From Pardosa pseudoannulata (taxonomy: Eukaryota; Arthropoda; Arachnida; Araneae; Lycosidae), in the NCBI GenBank assembly GCA_032207245.1, contig CM063500.1:64596321-64660320 (forward strand): a stretch of DNA of 64,000 bases, read 5' to 3'. Shown piece after piece: positions 1-11,745 of the stretch. A program made the translations under genes and the position numbers. The first letter of the stretch is position 1. Every line of letters begins with the position of its first letter. The notes beneath the pieces were generated by a model. That model did not search any database and was not told the origin of the DNA. It was given only the letters and a program-made list of their open reading frames with translations.

Positions 1-2440
1 ACGAGCAGGGAAAAAGAGGAAGAAGAAGGAGGAATAATAAACGTTCGATTGAATTTTTAGTCCGTCCAACAAAAATCAACTCCCGAAGTAGCTACTTAAC
101 TGAAGCCGGTACAAAGGTTCAATTTTTTTTTTGTTAAGATGCTGGAAACGGTCAATAGGGTTAAAGGGGACAAAAGGAGTATTTATTACAAAAAATTTGT
201 ATCAAATTAATAAACACATTGGTATCACTCGTTAAGCCTCAGAGCTGGACCATCAAAAACAAAAATCCATGGACGAGCAGGGAAAAAGAGGAAGAAGAAG
301 GAGGAATAATAAACGTTCGATTGAATTTTTTTAGTCCGTCCAACAAAAATCAACTCCCGAAGTAGCTACTTAACTGAAGCAGGTACAAAGGTTCAATTTT
401 TTTTTTGTTAAGATGCTGGAAACGGTCAATAGGGTTAAATGGACAAAAGGAGTATTTATTACAAAAAATTTGTATCAAATTAATAAACACATTGGTATCA
501 CTCGTTAAGCCTCAGAGCTGGACCATCAAAAACAAAATCCATGGACGAGCAGGGAAAAAGAGGAAGAAGAAGGAGGAATAATAAACGTTCGATTGAATTT
601 TTAGTCCGTCCAACAAAAATCAACTCCCGAAGTAGCTACTTAACTGAAGCAGGTACAAAGGTTCAATTTTTTTTTTGTTAAGATGCTGGAAACGGTCAAT
701 AGGGTTAAAGGGACAAAAGGAGTATTTATTACAAAAAATTTGTATCAAATTAATAAACACATTGGTATCACTCGTTAAGCCTCAGAGCTGGACCATCAAA
801 AACCAAAATCCATGGACGAGCAGGGAAAAAGAGGAAGAAGAAGGAGGAATAATAAACGTTCGATTGAATTTTTAGTCCGTCCAACAAAAATCAACTCCCG
901 AAGTAGCTACTTAACTGAAGCAGGTACAAAGGTTCAATTTTTTTTTTGTTAAGATGCTGGAAACAATCAATAGGGATTAAAGGGACAAAAGGAGTATTTA
1001 TTAAAAAAATTTGTATTAAATTAATAAAACACATTGGCATCACTCGTTAAGCCTCAGAGCTGGACCATCAAAAACAAAATCCATGGACGAGCAGGGAAAA
1101 AAGAGGAAGAAGAAGGAGGAATAATAAACGTTCGATTGAATTTTTAGTCCGTCCAACAAAATCAACTCCCGAAGTAGCTACTTAACTGAAGCAGGTACAA
1201 AGGTTCAATTTTTTTTGTTAAGATGTGGAAACAGTCAATAGGGTTAAAGGGCAAAAGGAGTATTTATTACAAAAATTTGGTATCAAATTAATAAAAACAT
1301 TGGCATCACTCGTTAAGCCTCAGAGCTTGGACCATCAAAAACCAAAATCCATGGACGAATCAGGGAAAAAGAGGAAGAAGAAGGAGGAATAATAAACTTT
1401 AAATTGAATTTTTAGTCCGTCCATCAAAAATCAACTCCCGAAGTAGCTACTTAACTGAAGCAGGTACAAAGGTTCAATTTTTTTTTTGTTAAGATGCTGG
1501 AAACGGTCAATAGGGTTAAAGGGACAAAAGGAGTATTTATTACAAAAAATTTGTATCAAAATTAATAAACACATTGGTATCACTCGTTAAGCCTCAGAGC
1601 TGGACCATCAAAAACAAAATCCATGGACGAGCAGGGAAAAAGAGGAAGAAGAAGGAGGAATATTAAACGTTCGATTGAATTTTTAGTCCGTCCATCAAAA
1701 ATTGAACTCCCGAAGTAGCTACTTAACTGAAGCAGGTACAAAGTTCAATTTTTTTTTTGTTAAGATGCTGGAAACAGTCAATAGGGTTAAAGGGACAAAA
1801 GGAGTATTTATTACAAAAATTTGTATCAAATTAATAAACATATTGGCATCACTCGTTAAGCCTCAGAGCTGAACCATCAAAAACAAAATCCATGGACGAG
1901 CAGGGAAAAAAGAGGAAGAAGAAGGAGGAATATTAAACGTTCGATTGAATTTTTAGTCCGTCCATCAAAAATCAACTCCCGAAGTAGCTACTTAACTGAA
2001 GCAGGTACAAAGGTTCAATTTTTTTTTTGTTAAGATGCTGGAAACGGTCAATAGGGTTAAAGGGACAAAAGGAGTATTTATTACAAAAATTTGTATCAAA
2101 TTAATAAACACATTGGCATCACTCGTTAAGCCTCAGAGCTGGACCATCAAAAACAAAATCCATGGACGAGCAGGGAAAAAGAGGAAGAAGAAGGAGGAAT
2201 AATAAACTTTCGATTGAATTTTTAGTCCGTCCAACAAAATCAACTCCCGAAGTAGCTACTTAACTGAAGCAGGTACAAAGGTTCAATTTTTTTTGTTAAG
2301 AGATGCTGGAAACGGTCAATAGGGTTAAAGGGACAAAAGGAGTATTTATTACAAAAAATTTGTATCAAATTAATAAACACATTGGTATCACTCGTTAAGC
2401 CTCAGAGCTGGACCATCAAAAACAAATCCATGGACAGCAG
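1..2440. repeat. Tandem satellite, ~270 bp unit, about 9 copies
   Basis: A unit of 268-272 bp repeats head to tail. The anchor CCATGGACGAGC recurs at 267, 539, 810, 1081, 1349, 1621, 1890, 2160 and 2428. Each unit has a purine-rich stretch (GAGGAAGAAGAAGGAGGAA), a T8-T10 run and the motif CTCGTTAAGCCTCAGAGC. Copies differ by scattered substitutions and 1-3 bp indels, mostly in homopolymers. The array starts before the window and runs into the assembly gap, so its true length is unknown. Short ORFs inside it repeat with the unit and do not look like genes. Confidence 0.97.
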
Positions 2441-2540
2441 NNNNNNNNNNNNNNNNNNNNNNNNNNNNNNNNNNNNNNNNNNNNNNNNNNNNNNNNNNNN
2501 NNNNNNNNNNNNNNNNNNNNNNNNNNNNNNNNNNNNNNNN
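2441..2540. other. Assembly gap (100 N)
   Basis: One hundred N in a row at the end of the satellite array. The round size suggests a placeholder, with array copies probably collapsed or missing. Confidence 0.99.
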
Positions 2541-3290
2541 TGACTTTAATTAATACACAGTGCGCCATCGTAATAGAATTATAAACTCTTACTTAATTAG
2601 TCTCTTACTTAGTTAGTCCTGGATTCCCAGTCGTTTTCTTACTTAATTAAAGAAAACGACTGGGAATCCAGGTCTTGGATTTCAGGAATATTCGTGGGGA
2701 GAATTTCTTAGAGAGTTTCTACGTTGGGACTTCTGTAATCTTACAAACTTTAAAATTGTATACCTCCTCCTGTAATGAATGCTATAAAAGGGGACTACTT
2801 AAGAATTGAGTTCCCCTTGGCAAATTTGGCGAAAATATTGGCGATATTTACTAAAACACAAAGGTAATCCATCCAAAAATCGTATTTCTTGCTTTTTCTG
2901 ATGACTTTAATTAATACACAGTGCACCATCGTAATAGAATTATATACTCTTACTTAATTAAAGAAAACGACTGGGAATCCAGGACTTGGATTTCAGGAAT
3001 ATTCGTGGGGCTCTTAGAGAGTTTGTACGTTGGGACTTCTGTAACCTTACAAACTTTAAAATTGTATACCTCCTCCTGTAATGTATGATATAAAAGGGGA
3101 CTACTTAAGAATTCGGTTCCCCTTAGCAAATTTGGTGAAAATATTGGCGATATTAATGAAGCACAGAGGTAATCTATCCAAAAATCGTATTTTTTGCTTG
3201 TTCTGATGACTTTAATTAATACATAGTGCGCCAACGTAATAGAATTATATACTCCTACTTAATGAATGCTATAAAAGATATTTTTAAAGA
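2541..3290 (+). repeat. Interspersed repeat R1, two partial copies in tandem
   Basis: Two copies of a ~340 bp segment follow each other. The line TGACTTTAATTAATACACAG recurs at 2541, 2901 and (one change) 3205. The signature GGGGACTACTTAAGAATT followed by GGCAAATTTGG recurs at about 2797 and 3097. Related sequence occurs at 47700-47870 in the same orientation and at 16085-16250 inverted, so this is an interspersed family. I cannot assign it to a named superfamily. Short ORFs here shift between copies. Confidence 0.8.
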
Positions 3291-3339
3291 TCTCAGCATG
3301 CCATCCTTACTTAAAAAATAGTTAGGAGAATACACACCA

Positions 3340-3680
3340 ATCGCATTGAGACTTTCAATACTCTGATATCAAAATTATTCTCCAAACATCGAGATGTGGC
3401 TCAAATATAGTCCAGATAGGTGTTAATAAAGCTGTTTCTATTTTTAATGAGGGTCAAGTTGATAGACTAGAGAGTCAAGTTGATAGATAGAGTTATGAGC
3501 GAACTTGGTTACAAAATAGGTAATAATTTAAAACTCTTTACATATAACAATGATTAACAGAGTATTTCTGCTGCGGAGATGACTACAATAGAGGCTCTAA
3601 GAGCAATAAAAAAGCTAAAATTGCTGCAAAAGTAAAAACATTAGTAGAAGATGGGATAATGTGTGCAACTGAACAATTTT
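3340..3680 (+). pseudogene. Decayed coding-like relic linked to R1
   Basis: Read on the plus strand with frame changes, this stretch gives a protein-like pattern (VNKAVSIFNEGQVDRL, then VMSELGYKIGNNL, then EALRAIKKAKIAAK) broken by stops. The same sequence occurs inverted at 16265-16500, next to another R1 copy, so it is probably part of the same mobile element. The FNEG...LGYKIG pattern resembles C-terminal segments of proteins found in some DNA-transposon-associated families, but I cannot name the family. It is non-functional here. Confidence 0.5.
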
Positions 3681-4149
3681 AAAGTATTTTGAAATAATTT
3701 TTAAAAATATATATAAAATTCTAACTTTACAGGAGGGAGAGAGTTACACTACAATAAACTGTCTTCCAATAAGTTTTGGACACCTGTAATAGGAAAGAAA
3801 AACTAACTTTATTCAAAATCAATAGTTGGTAGAGCCTCCACGAGAGGCAATTACAGTAATTGTTTTACTTAAAATGATGTTTTTTGTACTAGCGCGCACT
3901 CTAAATAAAATAAAACTATTGTATGTATTATTTTAAAATTTTCAAGGTAAGTACATTATAGCGATACAGTTAAACTCTACCTACTTTTTTCATAGTTTTA
4001 AATTTTATTTGCTATTTGGAGATTTTTTTTAAATTTTTGTACGCTATTTTAAATTTTTGAAAAATTTATTCTGTCGGAGAAAAAGTTTTGAAAACTTTTT
4101 AAAAATTAAATAGGTAGAGATTCGTGCTTAATGATATGAGTTTACAACT
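3681..4149. other. AT-rich spacer, nothing recognised
   Basis: Very AT-rich, no open frame of note, no clear repeat. Confidence 0.5.
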
Positions 4150-4940
4150 GTGAAGCCTTCAGTATTCTCAAGTGAGAAGTAACGTGAATAATGGATCACA
4201 GTCAAAGATAAAATTGAAAATTTACTTTTATTCTTGGTTAAATACGGCTATTTACAAAGGAATGTTAATTCCTAAATCATGAAGAACTGCAAAGGATGGT
4301 TGCCGGTGAAACTTCCACATGATGATCACAGTCGAAAGAAACACAAGAGATTTAATAATCTCTTACAAGTGGGGAGGCTTTTCAGGGTGCAATCAAACCC
4401 AATTTATCCCCCGTTCGGTATTCGAGACTCCGCCGCTCCCTATATGAGCGGATTTTACGAATATCCCGAACTATCAAGCTGGCTCTGGTAGAAAAAGGTG
4501 AAAGCCTCCACGGGGTCACCACACCTACGAAAAAAATGACGAAAAGCCCTGAGTCGCAAAATTGTAGGCTTTTTATACCTGGGGGGTCAGTTACGGTTCC
4601 GCCAATTGTTTTTTGAGTCAGTTAAGATCCCAGTTACTTGAGAACTCCAGCTAAAGTTACAGTTATATTTTTATCTGAAATCTCATTTGTTGGCTGTCCC
4701 CTCGCGGAATATCCGAGCATTCATTAACGAGATCCATCAGGGGCATATTCGTCTATTCAGTCCGATTGTCAAGATCCCCGACTCTGCGACGCCATGCTAC
4801 TGTCCAAATGAACAGGTGTACTGCGGTCAGCTGTTTTGGCACGTGCTCGGACAAAGGGAGTCTTCACCCAACAATGCAAAAATTATTAATGAAAGTCATA
4901 CTGGGTCATTGTAAACCTGCGTGCAGTGTGTCAGCAACAT
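4150..4940 (-). mobile_element. Possible solo LTR (minus orientation)
   Basis: The segment reads TGTTGCTGAC...TTCACA on the minus strand, the TG...CA form of an LTR. On that strand it has a TATA-like TATAAAAAG near 4577 and an AATAAAAG signal near 4230, in the order U3-TATA-R-polyA expected of an LTR. No matching target-site duplication is visible and no second LTR or pol gene lies nearby. The short ORFs at 4279-4491 and 4687-4914 fall inside it and do not resemble known proteins. Confidence 0.35.
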
Positions 4941-5371
4941 TTTGAAAATTTAGAAACAAGCACTTAAAAAATTCCATAAAAGATTTCTTACTTAACAGAG
5001 AAAATATTGAGTTTATATATATAATTAAACATCTCTACAGAACAAATGCTGAAAATTTTATTGAATTTAAATAGTAATAGTAAAAGTTATGCAAAGTCGA
5101 AATACTATTAAAATTCTAGCTTTTAAGTTGGTTTAAAAATGATTACACCCTTAAATTAGTTTAAGCTAAAAAAAATGAACCGATTCAGCAACAGATGGGC
5201 GTGAAATAAGGCTTTCAGTCTTCTTTAACATAAGTTTTAATTACTTTTGTAGGTTTCCGAAGCCGAGTGAAAAGGACATCCGAGTATTGCCATTTTCCTA
5301 CAAATATGAAAACTTCCGATCTGCATTGTGTTGAATCACCCAAGGAAATGTAAGACAGTTAAGCTTTTAAA
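4941..5371. other. Intergenic spacer, nothing recognised
   Basis: No coding signal or repeat structure that I can support. Confidence 0.5.
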
Positions 5372-5373
5372 TA

Positions 5374-6660
5374 ACAGTTAAGCTGAAAAGTTCGTAGGCT
5401 GACAGAGAGATGGTGCTACTAGTATTAAAGCCATGTGATTTTTAGTTAGCCCTGACCTTCGAATGACACGTCTATAAATTTGACAGATGTAAGACTATTA
5501 ATTTGTGAGATATAGTATTTTTAGTGAAGCAACTTTTGTTAGTTTGAAAACAATGGATAAAAAGGTATTTCCTGTGTTAGTAAAGCATTGATTTTTAGCG
5601 AAAAAAATACTGTTGAAGGCAAGGCTTGGCTTGAGGAACATTATCCGGACTCTGCACCAGGAAAATCAACCGTTGAAAAGTGGTTTGCTAAATTTAAACC
5701 AGGCGAAATGGGCATAGAGGACAATGCACGTAGTGAACGCCTTAAAGAGGCTGTTACCGACGAAAACATTAAAAGTCAAAATAATTTTGCATGACCGTAC
5801 AGTGAAGTTGATCGAGATATCTGAGACTCTAAAGATATCAAAGGAACGTGTTGGACATATCGTGAAAAAATATTTGGGTATGCGAAAGCTCTGAACAGAC
5901 TGGGTGCCGCTCGAGCTCACAATCGACCAAAAACAACAACGAATTAATGATTCTGAGCTGTGTTTGAAGCTGTTTAATTGTAATAAACCCAAATTTATGC
6001 GCCGATATATGACAATAGATAAAACATGGCTGCATCATTTCACACCGGAGTCCAATCGACAGTCAACCGAGTGGACTGCATGTGATGAACCAACTCCAAA
6101 GCTTGGAAAGACTCAACAGTCGGCTGGCAGGGTTATGGCATCAGCATTTCGGGATTCGCCTGTTATAATATTCATCGACTATCTTGAAAAGGAAAAAACC
6201 ATCAACAGCGACTATTACATAGCGTTATTGGAGAGCTTGAAGTACGAAATCGCGGATGAAAGGCCCCATTTGAAAAAGAAGAATGGGCTGTTTCAACAAG
6301 ACAATGCGCAGTGTCACAAGTCAATGGAAACGATGGCAAAATTATATGAATTGGGCTTTGAATTGCTTCCCCATCCCCCGTATTCTCCACATCTGGCTCC
6401 CAGTCACTTTGTCCTGTACTCAGACCTCAAGAGAATGCTCGCTGGAAAGAAATTTAGACCCAATGACAAAGTAATCGCCGAAATTCAGGCCTATTTTGAG
6501 GCTAAAGACAAATGGTACTATAAAAATGGTATCGAAATATGCTATGACAGCTTTAATCGTTGTATCGCCCTTGAAGACAACAATATTGTATAGTAAAATG
6601 AAATTTTATCAAACAAAGTTTTTTTTCTATGTTAGCCTACGAACTTTTCAGCCCAACTGC
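5374..6660 (+). mobile_element. Mariner-family transposon, full length but inactive
   Basis: A 1,287 bp element bounded by TA target duplications (5372-5373 and 6661-6662). The terminal inverted repeats share GCTGAAAAGTTCGTAGGCT at 5382 onward and at the right end in reverse complement. The length matches the ~1.3 kb of intact mariners. It carries one transposase ORF with several breaks (separate entry). Confidence 0.93.
5553..6593 (+). pseudogene. Mariner transposase, disrupted
   Basis: In active relatives this enzyme excises and inserts the element through a DDD catalytic triad after its N-terminal helix-turn-helix domains bind the ends. The frame starts at 5553 but stops after about a dozen codons (TGA near 5590), reopens as WLEEHYPDSAPGKSTVEKWF (helix-turn-helix region), then shifts near 5790. 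The catalytic part is open from 5904 to 6593. The first Asp (TIDKTWLHH) and second Asp (QQDNAQCH) are present. The third, in the family motif YSPDLAPSD, is His (YSPHLAPSH), 35 residues after the second, and the other Asp of that motif is also His. Total span of 1,041 nt equals the usual ~345 codons. Dead by stops, frameshift and loss of the third catalytic residue. Confidence 0.93.
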
Positions 6661-6662
6661 TA

Positions 6663-7043
6663 TTATAATATGACTTCTTATGTTTCTTGAACTTTGATTG
6701 AAGAAATCTGAAGTTGAATTTCAAACTTTGATTTAATATTCCATATGTGTATAATAATAATTGTTTTTTCGAAAAAAATAATTCATGCTACTGTAACATA
6801 CACTTACAGTCAGCACTAAAACGCAGGAAGGTATGCTACTTTATTTTCGCAGCATTTTCGGTCATATAGAAACGGGTATGCCACATTGAACTACTTTTTA
6901 TCACTTTTTCTATAAAAAATATAATATTTCAAATACATATTTTTATGAAGCAATTGTAACACTTGAGGAAGAATTTTGCCGCAACTAAAGAATTTCCATT
7001 TCTTCTGTACGTGTTTAAAAAATTATAAATATGCTTTTACGGA
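6663..7043. other. AT-rich spacer
   Basis: Short A/T runs only. No gene or repeat recognised. Confidence 0.5.
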
Positions 7044-8261
7044 TGTGACAGTTATGTCACACCCGTGATAGCATATTTATATTTTATACTAATCTTTTAA
7101 AAATTAAAAAATTAGTCTGTAGTCTCTCAGAACCTGGGTAGAGATCAACAAATAATTAATAAACACAATGCAATAAAACGCAGTAAACTGTACGATCTCA
7201 GCACAAATATTTTGATATAGGAGAGAGTTTTGTGTTGCCTCCTCATAGAGAGTGTAACGATCCGTTACATAATCCGAACGAAAGAAGGTGACCTTTAGCA
7301 GCGGACAATTATTGTTAGCGGTAGGTAGAAACGCGTGGTCCGAACAAAGCCGTTTGTGTACCAGGTTTCGGACACAAAACAGAGACAGTCGCTTAAGTAG
7401 AGGTAAATTAAAAACTGTCAGTACGCCGGTACCATTGTGTCTACGTCTTTATGATGTCTATTGCAGTCAAGACTCTGATAATAAGTATAAATCAAGTGAA
7501 GGTGGGTCCTCAAGTTATCGGTGCCCCTAATGGATTTAGTATGGTTGGTCGGTTAACTTAAAGAAGAACTTCGGCCACATCTGGAAACGAGTCAGCTGAT
7601 GCAGGCGGGTCGGTTGACCGCAAAATTGCGTCAACCTTGTTCTGAAAGGTTCCGGAAGAATTACGCGAGGGACCTGAGGGACCCCTATGTAAAGAGATTG
7701 GCTGAGCCAAGAGAGAGAAGTTTTTTGTTTTAGTGGAGCTCGAGAAGAGTCCCTTTGTCTCTCCGGATTGCTGGATCTTGTTTTCCTTCAGAGACTCTGC
7801 TTTCTGCTAAGAAGTCAACCTTCGACTTCGGGATCTCATTCCCGCTACCTGTAATAAATTTTTACTTCGTGCTTTGAGGTATGTCGCTGAGAGTGACACT
7901 TGCTCTCATTTTGGATCATCCTGCATCCTTTGGTTCTCAACGAACTCCAGCGAGATACGTACTCTGAGCGTTTCGAGCCTTAGTGTGGAAGTCGGATCAT
8001 CAGATCGGTAGATTATAGTGTCAGAGTCCCGTACCGGCACTCTGAAGCGAACTGTTCCTGTGTTACTAGCTTCACTGTACCCACGTATGGTATATTTTTA
8101 AAGTTTATCTCAGCACGAGATCCCAGAAGTAATTGAAATTACTGAATCCTGTGCATAGATGTATATAATTATTCCCATGAATAAAGCATTTACTCAAGAG
8201 TAAATAGATGTTCAGCCTGTATCTTTGACGGCCTCGCCTTCTCGTCCTCCAATACGTCACA
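7044..8261 (+). mobile_element. Possible solo LTR (~1.2 kb)
   Basis: Starts TGTGACAGTTATGTCACACC, an inverted-repeat start common at LTR ends, and ends CGTCACA after an AATAAAG signal at about 8181. This gives a TG...CA segment with a poly(A) signal near its 3' end and higher GC than its flanks. Flanking 5-mers (acgga / agagt) do not match, so no target-site duplication supports the exact borders. The 7288-7530 ORF lies inside and resembles nothing I know. Confidence 0.35.
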
Positions 8262-8519
8262 AGAGTAATAATAGCCGGCTATGCAATGCTCCCCTTATAA
8301 AAATGTAAAAAACAAATCTATGGTATTGCAGAGGAGAATTGAATGAACAAAAAGATAAATGCTATAAAAATTATAACATCTCAGGCGTCGTCCTTATGCA
8401 GGAGTATGCGAAAAGAGTGCAGGTAGAATATTCATGCTTTTTCGTAATGACTGGGGTTTTTAAAATTTATCTAAGTAACAGTGTAATAAATTGAAAATGT
8501 TTTTCTTATCATTTTACAG

Positions 8520-8635
8520 AAATTGTGTGCAGAAGTGCACGTATGGATACACTCTACAGGAAGGTATCTCAAGAAATATTAGCTGCAAATTTTCAGAAAA
8601 TAAATGGAAACCGTATGGATTTGAGGAATGTAGCC
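8520..8635 (+). CDS. Sushi/CCP domain exon (second half of a domain)
   Basis: The encoded peptide NCVQKCTYGYTLQEG continues with SRNISC, an NKWKPYG tryptophan segment and a final Cys. This is the C-terminal half of a complement-control-protein (sushi) module: Cys, Cys-x-x-GY, Cys, Trp, Cys. A TTTTACAG acceptor ends at 8519 and a GTAAGT donor starts at 8636. The exon begins in phase 2 and ends in phase 1, so the first half of the module must lie in an upstream exon that I could not find. The CxxxC spacing before GY matches the six-cysteine selectin-type sushi seen in the exon at 12506. Sushi proteins are secreted or on the cell surface and mediate adhesion or immune recognition. The full gene is not resolved, and it could be a remnant. 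Confidence 0.6.
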
Positions 8636-9080
8636 GTAAGTCTTTTTTATTCAATATTTCAATCGCTCTATTCAAAATATTATTGCTTTTATCAGTAACG
8701 TGATAAACCCATGCTTCCCATTTCTATGAATCATTGATATAAAAAATGAGTATAACTATCTCTTTACTATCTCTAATACTATCTCTTTGGTTAGAAGTTT
8801 CAAAGCAGCGATTGTCTAACTGTCGATCACTAACTAACAGCAACTTGCAGGGATGTTTTCATGAGCTCATGGGGAGACTTTCAATAGACTGCACGTTTAC
8901 TCTCATGTTGGCTATATATTTAAATTTTTTAATTATTTTTTAAAATTTTTATATCCATAATGGATGATTAAAAAAGATTACAGATATAAGTACAGAAAGC
9001 AACAGCTAACCAAAACCTATTCTATCTTTTGAATGCATGACTAGTTTTACAGCCACTGGCCTGATACATCATGTGCTTAA

Positions 9081-9814
9081 CACGTTGACTGCAACTAACT
9101 CGTATACGATAACTCGTAGATTTCGTTTTTTTCTATGACACCAACTACGAGTTATCTCGTACTGTTTTTACTTGTCATTTTTGTGCAGCTACGAATAAAC
9201 TCGTAGTATATTTGTGTTAATATCGGTAGATGGCTTCTGGAAAAAGAACAAAAAATCAATTCTGGCTTGCATAGACAGAAAATTTATTAAAAAACGAACA
9301 AAAAATATAATTATCTCAGAAAGTTCATAATCGTCGTTACCATCCTAATCAAACATCCCGTCAAATTCTGAATCACTTATATTTGCGTAGTACTCAATTT
9401 CATTTTGAGTCAGTGGTCTTTTCTTATCCATATTGGGTTCTTGATAATTCAATTATAACAATAATTATAAAACAAAACAATCAACAAAGACGTAAATGTG
9501 ATGCACTCGATTACAATATCTGAGATACTACTGACGAATATGGACGGGTATCTAGGATTCAGCTTTAGAGAAGCGACAGGTCGAAGCGTGTCTGCTTGCG
9601 AATTAACTGGTAGTTGGCTTCCGCGAAGAGATTTCTGTTACAGAAGCCAACTACGAGATAATTCGTAAGACCTTTTTTTTAAAGCACACACACATTTTTT
9701 ATGCTTTTTGATAATAACTATGCACTAAAATTAGAGTTTTTAATAATATAATGTGGTTAAATCAAATTGTCATTTTAGGCCCGATTTCTGAAAATTGCCT
9801 TGGCAGTCAACGTG
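9081..9814 (-). mobile_element. Nonautonomous piggyBac-like element
   Basis: 734 bp flanked by TTAA on both sides (9077-9080, 9815-9818), the diagnostic piggyBac target. Both ends carry CACGTTGACTGC as terminal inverted repeats. Subterminal motifs of the type ACTACGAGTTATCTCGTA and ACTACGAGATAATTCGTA recur in both halves. It retains only the start of a transposase gene on the minus strand (separate entry), so it is an internal-deletion derivative. It sits between the two sushi exons, presumably in an intron. Confidence 0.9.
9345..9431 (-). pseudogene. Truncated piggyBac transposase N-terminus
   Basis: An ATG on the minus strand opens 28 codons (MDKKRPLTQNEIEYYANISD, then SEFDGMFD) before a TAG. 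The short basic start followed by E-rich, SDSEFD-type acidic residues is typical of piggyBac transposase N-termini. The DDD catalytic core is absent. It is a leftover of the parent element, not a working gene. Confidence 0.7.
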
Positions 9815-9818
9815 TTAA

Positions 9819-10234
9819 AGAGGAGGCCAGGCATGTTGTTGCTTGGGATAATCCCACATCCATACCAGCCAAAGTTTATGACTGCCCCAAACCTAGTTGT
9901 AGAGGAATCTAGTTGTGAGTTTTTGTTAATCAACTACAATATAACCACTATCCTGAGCCCAACAGGCCAATGTAAAAGGACGTCCGAAGCGATGAATGTC
10001 CATGCTCAGAGCGTTTCGACTTTACTCTTTTCTGCTTTTCTGAGTAGAATGCGACCCTACGTTCCATGGAAATAACCAATTCTGCTATCCCCTGTAATAT
10101 GTTGTAAAAAGAATTTAGAATAACCCTTTATGACAGTAAATACAGCATATTGCTGAAATAAAATGGCTAACATCCCCCTAGTGTAATGTGACCGAATACC
10201 GAAAAACAAAGTAAACATATTGACAGAATATTTA
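9819..10234. other. Spacer, weak coding-like stretch
   Basis: A 91-codon open frame at 9800-10075 overlaps the piggyBac end and has no recognisable motif or splice context. Probably noncoding. Confidence 0.4.
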
Positions 10235-10520
10235 TCAGACGTCTAAACTAAACTAAACTCCTTGGTACAACAGCCCAACTTGTCAGCCAAGCCCTATAGT
10301 GAGAACCTCTTTTGGAGACTAACGGCCTTGGGGTACAAAGCATATATCCCGTTAGGTGTTCAACCTTACGAGGAACTCCCAGTGTTTAGTTCCAAAGCAT
10401 GCTTGGTCCTCAATTTGTGTACCAACTGAAAGGGTGAAAGGCTGAGTCAACCTTGCCCAGCCCGAGGACTGAACTTCAGACCTGTGTCATGGTAGCTCAA
10501 ACAGTTACTTCGACTTGTGT
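10235..10520 (-). repeat. SINE-like repeat, copy 1
   Basis: Read on the minus strand it contains GGTTGACTCAGCCTTTCACC followed by a GGTACACAAATTGAGGACC segment. GTTGACTCAGCCTTTCA is a conserved core seen in several invertebrate tRNA-derived SINEs. A related copy lies in opposite orientation at 11136-11345. The tRNA-like promoter is too degraded to confirm. Confidence 0.5.
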
Positions 10521-11135
10521 GACGTCTACAAAGATATAATTGTTAATATCTTTTTTGATTAACAATTGTCTTAGTACTGATGTCTATTTGACTTCGAGAT
10601 CCTGAGAGAATTTTCCAGTTCTTAATAATTTTGTATTCTTTTCTGTTCAAACATACCTTTTAACCCTGTGTTTGTGTGCTGAACCTATAGTATGGTCATA
10701 TCATAGCTGCGATGTGAATTCAATTCTTTGTATTTACGTATTGTAGCTCTGAAACATACGCAAAAAATTATATCCCATTTAGACAGGGATTTTTTTAAAA
10801 AATACAGTTGAATTTACTATTATTATTCAAAGCACTACAATTAACACAACTGGCTAGTAAAAATCTTATCCATTTCTCATTCTAAATTTACATTTTCTAA
10901 CTAAATTTTATTCTTTGTTTGATCAGGTGAACTTGAAAACTACTGAAATAAACTCTGGTTTTGTTAACTGTTTCAAAAAATATGGAAACACCAGAAGTGG
11001 CACTGTTTGTGCAGTGATAATTTTGTGAAAAAAAACTTACAATACTTATAAGAATCATGTATTTTTTGTTTGTAAAAAACTTTCTTTTGCCCATAAATTT
11101 TTATATGTGAACATTTTGAATTATTTTTATATGTT
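10521..11135. other. AT-rich spacer between SINE-like copies
   Basis: No gene recognised. The 10897-11094 minus frame is low-complexity and lacks coding character. Confidence 0.5.
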
Positions 11136-11345
11136 TAAAGGTTGTATTATCTCAAGCCTCAGGTCCAATGTCGATCTTGGACCTGAGGCAACCTTGGAGG
11201 TTGGAGAAACCTTGCCTAGCCGATCCTCGGCTAAGCAAGGTTGACTCAGTCTTTTATCCCTACTGATGGTAGACAAATTGAGGACCAAGCAAGTTTGGAA
11301 ACTAAACGCTGATTGTTCCGCGTAAAGTTGACCACCTAACCTAGA
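11136..11345 (+). repeat. SINE-like repeat, copy 2, with internal hairpin
   Basis: Shares GCAAGGTTGACTCAG and AATTGAGGACCAAGCA with 10235-10520 in inverse orientation. It includes a hairpin, GCCTCAGGTCCAA ... TTGGACCTGAGGC (around 11157-11190). Confidence 0.5.
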
Positions 11346-11387
11346 ATATGCTTCGCACACCAAGGACTTTGAATTTGGAAATAGACT

Positions 11388-11745
11388 GGTGTGGTATAGC
11401 CACATTCTATTTAAAAGGGAATGCCAGGAATTGGCGGCTTCCTGACCCCTTATTTTATGGAATGGGGCTTGTCCTTGTCCAAGTCACATTGAATCTTCCA
11501 GCCCTGACCATCCGTGGGCTGCCGTTTTGCTCTTCCCATCTTTCACCATTTGTCCAGCTTGAGCGTTGCTTGACGCCATAAGATTCCTAGTCTGTTCTTC
11601 CTACTCACGCTACGTTTGGCGGTCGTCTTGGGTTCCCGCTGGTGGGATTTTTCCACTGACCTCGCCATGCGCGGTGTTGAGTGGGCATCATTTTGGCCGA
11701 AATTGGGGGAGTGATCACCCGCATCATTTAAAAAATGAGTATTTT
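11388..11745 (+). repeat. Interspersed repeat F (single arm)
   Basis: Begins at the palindrome TGTGGTATAGCCACA and is about 90% identical by eye to 23004-23340. The family recurs as an inverted pair at 23.0-23.57 kb. Both strands carry short open frames that are conserved only because the DNA is. Superfamily not recognised. Confidence 0.75.

Noticed and set aside
675..875. 66-codon frame in the satellite
   Set aside because: Part of the repeat unit, broken in most units.
1..2440. CRISPR-like array
   Set aside because: The whole 270 bp unit is repeated with no unique spacers, and the genome is eukaryotic.
7288..7530. 80-codon frame with basic start
   Set aside because: Lies inside an LTR-like segment, and has no motif, splice site or homologous copy.
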